Origin: SYAN01 sp964406345
Lineage (GTDB): Bacteria > Actinomycetota > Actinomycetes > Nanopelagicales > Nanopelagicaceae
DNA: 64,000 nucleotides
Direction of reading: 5' to 3'
Assembly (NCBI GenBank): GCA_964406345.1
Contig: CAYORK010000001.1
Span: 1 to 64,000, forward strand
How positions within the stretch are numbered: the stretch's first letter is position 1; each line of letters begins with the position of its first letter. Made by a program: the position numbers and the translations under genes. Below, in pieces: positions 58,621 through 64,000 of the stretch. Below the pieces are notes generated by a model. The model was not told the origin of the DNA. It ran no database searches and saw only the letters and a list, made by a program, of their open reading frames with translations.

Positions 58621-58827
58621 TCACTCACTGGCGAGACGGTGCGTCTCGTCGTGAATGTGAACCGACTGCGCCCTAAGACCCTCGGCATATGCCTTAGCGT
58701 GGTGCGAGCAGAAGAAGAGGTGGAGACCTGAGAGGAGAGTGGCTCGGACATAGGCCTGTGCGCCACAGCGATCACATCGATCGACTGAGTTGAGCGGGGC
58801 TTGTTCTAGCACTACCTGATCGGTCAT
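58621..58827 (-). CDS. DUF7455 small zinc-binding protein
   Basis: A 68-residue protein with Cys18-x2-Cys21 and Cys40 with His42/His43 (CDRCG and FFCSHHAK), a small treble-clef-like zinc site. This family sits between the primary sigma-factor gene and the topoisomerase B gene in many Actinobacteria, as here. ATG 58827 has GAGGG upstream; the open frame to 58854 adds nine unrelated residues. Function unknown. Confidence 0.85.
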   Translation of the reverse strand: MTDQVVLEQAPLNSVDRCDRCGAQAYVRATLLSGLHLFFCSHHAKAYAEGLRAQSVHIHDETHRLASE

Positions 58828-59025
58828 CGAATTTCCCTCTCTGTTCGCTGGCACTCCATGACGGCAATACCTTGACGGTAATGCCCTGATAGCAATACTA
58901 GGTGGTCAACACCTCTTGATGCCGACTCTATTCCCTGCCTGATGATAGAGATGTGAGCCACTTGGGGCGTGTCTGGCATCTCATATATCGGAAAACGACG
59001 GTGGTCATAGTTAGAGTTCCCACCT

Positions 59026-61119
59026 GTGAAAAAAGCCAATACTTCCGGTGATTCCTTGGAGACACGCGTCGAGGAGAGCTACACCGCTAAAGATCTCGCC
59101 GTACTCGAGGGGTTAGAAGCGGTCCGTAAGCGACCCGGTATGTATATCGGCTCCACTGATTCTCGTGGCCTAATGCATTGCCTCTGGGAGATCATCGATA
59201 ACGCAGTCGATGAATCCCTCGCGGGGCATTGTAAGAAGATCATCGTCAATCTCGAATCAGATGGTTCCGTTGAGGTTCACGATGATGGTCGAGGCATACC
59301 GGTCGATAAGGAACCACGAACAGGACTTACTGGCGTTGAAGTCGTGATGACGAAACTACATGCCGGTGGAAAGTTCGGGGGCGGCTCCTACTCCGCTACC
59401 GGTGGACTTCACGGAGTCGGTGCCTCTGTCGTGAACGCACTCTCATCAAGACTTGATGTCGAAGTCGATCGTGACGGCAAGATCCATTGGATGTCGTTCA
59501 AAAGAGGCACACCAGGAATCTTCGATGGTGATGGACCGAACGCTCCCTTCTCGGAGCAATCAGGTCTTCGAACTCTGGGCAGGATCTCCGCGAAGGTAAC
59601 GGGTACCCGCATCAAGTGGTGGGCCGACAAACAGATCTTCCTGAAAGATGCCGAATACGTCCTCAATGAGATCTATGAGCGGGCTCGCCAGACCTCTTAT
59701 CTTGTTCCTGGACTGACCATCACGATCAATGACAATCGAACCAAGAGTTCGACGACAGAGACCTTCTTCCACAAGGGTGGTATCTCCGAGTACTGCGCAT
59801 TCATCCAGAGCGATGAACCAATCGGTGAAGTGGTCCGACTGACCGGAAGTGGTCACTATCAAGAGACCGTCCCAGTCCTTGACGATCAAGGCCACATGAA
59901 TCCGACCGAGGTCGAACGAGATATGGGCGTCGATATTGCGCTGCGGTGGGGCAATGGGTACGAGACCACGATGCGTTCCTTCGTCAACATCATCGCGACC
60001 CCAAAGGGCGGAACTCACGTCCAAGGCTTCGAGCGAGCGCTCACCAAAGTCTTCAACGAGCAACTGCGATCGTCATCGACGCTGAAGAAGAACGAGGCTG
60101 ATGTCATCAAGGACGACATCCTCGAGGGCCTCACCGCCGTGATCACAGTGCGAATGCAGGAGCCGCAATTCGAGGGTCAGACCAAGGAAGTCCTCGGTAC
60201 GCCTGCGGTGGTCAAGATCGTCTCCCAAGTGGTCTCAGATGAGTTGAAGCGTTTCTTCACCTCAAGCAAGCGCGTGGACAAAGCGACCGCACGAGCGGTC
60301 CTGGAGAAGGTCGCGAATGCTTCACGTACACGTATCAGTGCACGAGCCCATAAGGAATTGCAGCGCCGGAAGAACGCGTTGGAGAGCTCCTCACTTCCTG
60401 CCAAGCTCTCTGATTGTCGTTCGGAGGATGTAGCACGCACCGAACTCTTCATCGTCGAGGGTGAGTCAGCACTCGGAACCACGAAGGCTGCGAGAAACTC
60501 AGAGTTCCAAGCCATCCTTCCGATCCGCGGAAAGATCCTCAATGTCCAGAAGGCATCACTCTCACAGATGCTCGATAACTCGGAGTGCGCATCGATCATC
60601 CAGGTGATTGGCGCAGGTTCGGGGAAATCCTTCCAACTCGATGATGCCCGGTATGGCCGGATCATCTTGATGTCGGATGCCGATGTCGACGGGGCACACA
60701 TCCGGTGCCTCTTGCTCACACTCTTGCACCGCTACATGCATCCACTCATCGAGGCGGGTCGCGTCTTCGCGGCGATCCCACCATTGCATCGGATCGAGGT
60801 GTTGGGAAGTGGTGGCAAGAAGGGGGAGGTCTTCTATACCTACTCCGATGATGAGATGAAGAAGAAGTTGGCAGAGCTGACCAAAGCAGGAAAGAAGTGG
60901 AAAGAGCCGATCCAGCGTTACAAGGGCCTTGGTGAGATGGATGCCGATCAATTGCGCGAGACCACGATGGATCCGGCGCACCGCACCCTGCGAAGGATCA
61001 CTATCTCGGATACCGCGGCAGCAGAGTCAGTCTTCGAACTTCTGATGGGTAACGAAGTGGCACCGCGCAAGGAATTCATCTCGAGCGCCGAAATCAGTCG
61101 AGAGCGTATCGACGCCTAG
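59026..61119 (+). CDS. parE: Type IIA topoisomerase subunit B (ParE/GyrB family)
   Basis: A 697-residue GHKL ATPase subunit. AVRKRPGMYIGSTD and IDNAVDESLAGH hold the Bergerat-fold ATP site, GGLHGVGASVVNALS the ATP lid, and the TOPRIM domain shows LFIVEGESALG and DADVDGAHIRCLLLTLLHRY. GTG start at 59026. The position after the sigma factor and DUF7455, away from dnaA-recF, suggests the ParE-like (GyrB2) copy rather than the gyrB of the origin region, but the distinction needs the rest of the genome. Confidence 0.93.
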   Translation: MKKANTSGDSLETRVEESYTAKDLAVLEGLEAVRKRPGMYIGSTDSRGLMHCLWEIIDNAVDESLAGHCKKIIVNLESDGSVEVHDDGRGIPVDKEPRTGLTGVEVVMTKLHAGGKFGGGSYSATGGLHGVGASVVNALSSRLDVEVDRDGKIHWMSFKRGTPGIFDGDGPNAPFSEQSGLRTLGRISAKVTGTRIKWWADKQIFLKDAEYVLNEIYERARQTSYLVPGLTITINDNRTKSSTTETFFHKGGISEYCAFIQSDEPIGEVVRLTGSGHYQETVPVLDDQGHMNPTEVERDMGVDIALRWGNGYETTMRSFVNIIATPKGGTHVQGFERALTKVFNEQLRSSSTLKKNEADVIKDDILEGLTAVITVRMQEPQFEGQTKEVLGTPAVVKIVSQVVSDELKRFFTSSKRVDKATARAVLEKVANASRTRISARAHKELQRRKNALESSSLPAKLSDCRSEDVARTELFIVEGESALGTTKAARNSEFQAILPIRGKILNVQKASLSQMLDNSECASIIQVIGAGSGKSFQLDDARYGRIILMSDADVDGAHIRCLLLTLLHRYMHPLIEAGRVFAAIPPLHRIEVLGSGGKKGEVFYTYSDDEMKKKLAELTKAGKKWKEPIQRYKGLGEMDADQLRETTMDPAHRTLRRITISDTAAAESVFELLMGNEVAPRKEFISSAEISRERIDA

Positions 61120-61122
61120 CTC

Positions 61123-61821
61123 TCACCAACCTGGATTGGCGTTGATGCCGCCATCGAATTCGATCGTTGTCCCTGTGGCCCATCGAAAGTCATCGGATGC
61201 GATCGAAGAGATCACGCGTGCCACCTCCTCTGGACTAGCCATCCGTTTGAGGGGCGCAGCCTCGTTCCAAGCCTTCACTCCATCAGGCCAAGCCTCTTCG
61301 ATACCTGGGCGTGAGATGAGACCAAGGCGAAGACCAAGGACACGCATCGGTGCGAGCTCGAATGCAGCGCTTCGAGTAAGGGATTCAAGTGCCGCCTTGC
61401 TAGCACCGTAGAGAGCATGGCCACTGCGCGCTGCGAGAGACTCGATGGAAGAGATGTTGATACAGAGTTCTGACTGCGTCCGCGCCGCAGCCCGCATGAT
61501 TTCAAGCGGCGCGATGAGATTGATCGCAAGCATTCGCATCGACTTCTCATGGATCCCATCAGAGTCGATCTCGAAGACACTCTGATCCGCAGCGCAATTG
61601 ATGACCAGGTGAGGCCTTACGGACTCGACAAGTTCTCGACCTGCCTCGGGTTGTGAGAGGTCCTTCTTGATGGACGTGATGCTAAGAACGCCCGGCTCAT
61701 TCTGGTGATACTGAGCGAAGACCTCCCAGCCACGATCGCGGTAGAGAGTGGAGATGGCACTTCCAATACCACCGCTTGCTCCCGTGATCAGGATCCGCTT
61801 CTTGCGCGAGAGATCAAGCAT
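61123..61821 (-). CDS. SDR-family oxidoreductase of the MTA-salvage operon
   Basis: A 232-residue short SDR. TGASGGIG at 13-20 binds NAD(P); NCAAD replaces the usual NNAG; the catalytic Ser in NISSIES and the Tyr-Lys pair in YGASK are present. The start overlaps the cupin stop by 8 bases, so it is the fourth and last gene of the operon with the phosphorylase and deaminase. It converges with the topoisomerase gene three bases away. It may act on a methylthiosugar intermediate, but that is inference. Confidence 0.82.
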   Translation of the reverse strand: MLDLSRKKRILITGASGGIGSAISTLYRDRGWEVFAQYHQNEPGVLSITSIKKDLSQPEAGRELVESVRPHLVINCAADQSVFEIDSDGIHEKSMRMLAINLIAPLEIMRAAARTQSELCINISSIESLAARSGHALYGASKAALESLTRSAAFELAPMRVLGLRLGLISRPGIEEAWPDGVKAWNEAAPLKRMASPEEVARVISSIASDDFRWATGTTIEFDGGINANPGW

Positions 61822-62254
61822 GGATCAAGCCTCGCATCTCTTCCCTAAGATCGGGAGCAAGATCCCAGGCCTCCACCTGAGCGCGCGTGGCCAACTCCAT
61901 CTTCGAGAATGCAGGAGTCAATGCGCAGATGACGAGCGACCAGTCAGATGCAGGCTTTGCAGCCATCCACCGCCCTGGTGGGACGATTGCCTGGAAGTGT
62001 GAAGTGCTGTTATCGAGGAGATGGCGAGAAGCACGTTCTTCCTCATCCACTGTGTAGAGAAGCATCGGGGAGCCTGCGACATGGACCCACATCTCTTGCT
62101 CGGGGATACGGTGCCAGGCAGAGAAATCTGGACTTTCGATGAGGAAGTAGATCGCACTTGCTTGGCCGTTGTTGAAGATCGGAGCCCACATCCCACCTTC
62201 GCCTTCAAGTGGACGAAGCGAAAGGTCGTGGATCAACTTTGCTGCGGCACTCAC
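61814..62254 (-). CDS. DUF985 (Cupin_5) protein
   Basis: A 146-residue cupin of the DUF985 family: KLIHDLSLRPLEGEGGMWAPIF, SAIYFLIESPDFSAWHRIPEQEMWVHVAGSPM and a second strand set FQAIVPPGRWMAAKP. His48 (WHRI) and Glu52/Glu53 region provide possible metal ligands. Family members bind metal or sugar-like ligands with no firm activity. The ATGA overlap with the deaminase gene implies linked function in methylthioadenosine salvage. Confidence 0.82.
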   Translation of the reverse strand: MSAAAKLIHDLSLRPLEGEGGMWAPIFNNGQASAIYFLIESPDFSAWHRIPEQEMWVHVAGSPMLLYTVDEEERASRHLLDNSTSHFQAIVPPGRWMAAKPASDWSLVICALTPAFSKMELATRAQVEAWDLAPDLREEMRGLIHA

Positions 62255-63558
62255 CGTAGAACCTTGAGTGATTCCGCGCGTAGGCGCGCCCTTGTCATGA
62301 TCTCGCTGGCATCGACTCTCGCCGCTCTCGAGTCTTTGACCACGCGCTCGCCATCGACCCAGACATCGGTGACATCACCACGGCCTGCGGCGAAGACGAG
62401 GAGCGCATAGATGTCGTGAATGGGAGTGAGGTGCGGTTTGTTGAGATCGATCGCGATGAGATCCGCTCGTTTGCCGACTTCGATACTTCCGACCAAGTGA
62501 TCGACCATCAAAGCCTTTGCTGCATCTCGTGTCGCAGCAGCGAAGATCTTGGAGGCATCGACGCGTGCGGGGGAGGAGGTGATGGCCTGGACATGAGCTG
62601 CCATTCGCATCGCTTGCCACATGTCGAGATCATTGCTCGATGAACATCCATCGGTGCCTAGTCCCACGGAGACTCCTGCGTCTTGGAGGCGACTCAAATT
62701 GATGAGACCACTCCCTAGCTTCATATTGCTGCCCGGGCAGTGTGCGATCGCCGCTCCAGCACCCTTGGTCACTTCGATGTCGTGATCGGTCAGGTGAACA
62801 CCGTGGCCATAGACGACATGGCGCGAGAGCATTCCGGAAGACTCTAAGACTTCTACCGGAGTCCTTTGGTAGCGCTCTGCGACATCCTTGTTCTCAGCGA
62901 GAGTTTCTGAGATGTGAAGATGGATCGACGCATTGATCTCCTCGGCGATCTGGGTCACTTCACTGAGATGCTCTGGAGAATCGGTATAGGTGCTGTGCGG
63001 CATCAGATAGAGCGGAACCTCAGGACCACCGATCTGCGAGACCTTCTCGGGCCAAGCACGGGCATATTCGATTCGCTCATGCCACTGCATTGCATCGAGT
63101 CCCGGAAAGTCGAAGAAGATCGGACCCGAGATGTGGCGGAGCCCAACTCGCACTGCACCGCGGTGAGTGAACTCAGGATGAAGGTACATATCAAGCGCAG
63201 TCGTCGTGCCCCCGAGGAGCGCTTCGAGTGCGCCAAGTTCGGTGCCAAGTTCACATGTCTCCGGGTTCATGATTGCGCCCTCGGCTGCCCAGACTCTCTC
63301 CAAGAAACCTTGGAGGTCTACGCCCTCCGCCCAACCACGTAGGAGCGCCATCGCAAGATGGGTATGTGAGTTGATCAGTCCCGGCGCGACGAGATGACCC
63401 GAAAGATCGATTCGTTCATCGCCCGCCACCGATGCGGATGTCCCGATTTCGACGATGGTGCCATCCTCAATCGCAACTGCAGCCCCTTCGATGACAAGAG
63501 CGTTGGAGTCGACGGTCACTAGGTGATCGACGCGATCTAGGACCACTCGTTTCGACAT
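62251..63558 (-). CDS. mtaD: 5-methylthioadenosine/S-adenosylhomocysteine deaminase
   Basis: A 435-residue TRZ/ATZ-type amidohydrolase. The metal site is built from INSHTHLAMALLRGWAEG, IHLHISET, VYGHGVHL and LGTDGCSSSNDLDMW. This set is typical of MTA/SAH deaminases, which convert the adenine base to hypoxanthine; guanine or triazine deaminases are other members. The neighbouring phosphorylase fragment supports the MTA route via methylthioinosine. Starts eight bases after the phosphorylase stop. Confidence 0.9.
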   Translation of the reverse strand: MSKRVVLDRVDHLVTVDSNALVIEGAAVAIEDGTIVEIGTSASVAGDERIDLSGHLVAPGLINSHTHLAMALLRGWAEGVDLQGFLERVWAAEGAIMNPETCELGTELGALEALLGGTTTALDMYLHPEFTHRGAVRVGLRHISGPIFFDFPGLDAMQWHERIEYARAWPEKVSQIGGPEVPLYLMPHSTYTDSPEHLSEVTQIAEEINASIHLHISETLAENKDVAERYQRTPVEVLESSGMLSRHVVYGHGVHLTDHDIEVTKGAGAAIAHCPGSNMKLGSGLINLSRLQDAGVSVGLGTDGCSSSNDLDMWQAMRMAAHVQAITSSPARVDASKIFAAATRDAAKALMVDHLVGSIEVGKRADLIAIDLNKPHLTPIHDIYALLVFAAGRGDVTDVWVDGERVVKDSRAARVDASEIMTRARLRAESLKVLR

Positions 63559-63566
63559 CGTGATGT

Positions 63567-64000
63567 CTACTTCTTCGAGTCGAGTATTGGGAGTGCGTCT
63601 TCGATGATGGAGACCACGCGCGCGCTCGCAGCCTCGATCACGCGACCGATCTCTTCGGTGGTGATGGGCTCCTTCGAGAGGCCTGCAGCAGGGTTCGACA
63701 CGACTGCGATCGCTGCATATCGAAGTTCGGCCTCTCTTGCCAGGCTCACTTCAGGGCACCCAGTCATTCCGACGACACTCGCTCCTGATAGCGCTGCGAA
63801 TCTGATCTCCGCTGGAGTCTCGAAGCGCGGTCCGTTGAAGCCGGCATAGATCCCGCCTTCGTGAAGCGGAATCTGAAGTGTCGCTGCACTCTCTCTCAGC
63901 ACAGCGCGAACCGTTGCGTCGTAGCAATCCACCACATCGACATGTTTGACGCCCTCTGGTTGCACCCCGTCGAAGAAAGTGTGCTCGCGACCCGAGGTGA
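63567..64000 (-). CDS. Purine nucleoside phosphorylase family (MTA/MTI phosphorylase-like), 5' truncated by window
   Basis: The C-terminal 144 residues, open through the right edge; the GTG at 63965 is not the real start because SGREHTFFDG, part of the family fold, is encoded beyond it. GIYAGFNGPRFETPAEIR, MTGCPEVSLARE and VSNPAAG are the phosphate and base-binding segments of trimeric MTAP/PNP enzymes. Next to an MTA deaminase, a methylthioinosine phosphorylase is the natural reading. It is the first visible gene of the four-gene operon. Confidence 0.85.
   Translation of the reverse strand, partial: TSGREHTFFDGVQPEGVKHVDVVDCYDATVRAVLRESAATLQIPLHEGGIYAGFNGPRFETPAEIRFAALSGASVVGMTGCPEVSLAREAELRYAAIAVVSNPAAGLSKEPITTEEIGRVIEAASARVVSIIEDALPILDSKK

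Noticed and set aside
58861..58901. TTGACG with TACTAG promoter before the topoisomerase gene
   Set aside because: The -10 matches only three of six bases; an imperfect GGCAATACC/GGTAATGCC repeat overlaps it, but neither is strong enough to list.
1..64000. tRNA, rRNA, CRISPR arrays, transposons, prophage
   Set aside because: Intergenic stretches were read on both strands; no cloverleaf, spaced direct repeats, transposase or integrase reading frame was found.

Overview
The window looks like part of an uncultured, mid-GC Actinomycetota genome, probably a metagenome-assembled or single-cell assembly because it contains a 100-base run of N (12071-12170). The right-hand 38 kb carries actinobacterial core synteny: recA-recX-miaB-miaA-dapF-hflX; lexA divergent from a LysM gene, then nrdR-nrdJ; the primary sigma factor followed by a DUF7455 gene and a type II topoisomerase B subunit. 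A SAM-IV riboswitch, LexA boxes of the CGAAC-N4-GTTCG type and frequent GTG/TTG starts fit the same group. I cannot place it below phylum or class.

Region 1 (1-25.5 kb) is accessory catabolic DNA. It holds two dihydrodipicolinate-synthase-family aldolases (one cut by the window edge), two D-amino-acid-oxidase-type flavoproteins, a free [2Fe-2S] HcnA-like subunit, an HcnB-like subunit, a fused HcnA-HcnB protein, an ene-reductase, a two-domain VOC protein and a polar-amino-acid ABC transporter. It also holds several short-chain dehydrogenases, a two-subunit CoA-transferase and an IclR regulator. A five-gene operon (20446 to 13925, minus strand) encodes a class III aminotransferase, an ATP-NAD-kinase-family protein, a divergent GcvPA/GcvPB pair and a lambda-crystallin-type hydroxyacid dehydrogenase. 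A succinate-semialdehyde-type aldehyde dehydrogenase diverges from it. The whole suggests uptake and stepwise oxidation of a nitrogen-containing small molecule (imino acid, N-substituted amino acid or opine-like). The substrate cannot be read from sequence. The GcvP-like pair has lost the standard glycine-binding motifs and has no GcvT or GcvH nearby, so it is the best candidate for undescribed chemistry.

Region 2 (25.6-38.9 kb) is housekeeping: a GlnA2-type glutamine synthetase, leuA behind an unannotated leucine-rich leader peptide, recO-uppS and a DsbA-family protein, a lone cysD with an inverted repeat just upstream of its start, then recA-recX-miaB-miaA-dapF-hflX. Region 3 (38.9-42.5 kb) is an iron(III)-type ABC transporter whose permease seems to start at a rare CTG codon. 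Region 4 (42.6-51.3 kb) is the SOS and deoxyribonucleotide block: lexA, a ChiZ/DivS-like LysM division inhibitor, nrdR, the B12-dependent nrdJ, and a DinG-type helicase.

Region 5 (51.5-55.4 kb) has alanine dehydrogenase and an amino-acid ABC transporter preceded by a SAM-IV riboswitch, which points to methionine or a related sulfur compound as cargo. Region 6 (55.5-61.1 kb) has the sigma factor, a CDGSH protein, an OrdL-like oxidase, DUF7455 and the topoisomerase subunit. Region 7 (61.1-64 kb) is a methylthioadenosine-salvage operon (nucleoside phosphorylase, MTA/SAH deaminase, DUF985 cupin, SDR), linking back to the SAM theme. No tRNA, rRNA, CRISPR array or transposase was seen, and no intergenic stretch exceeds 300 bases.
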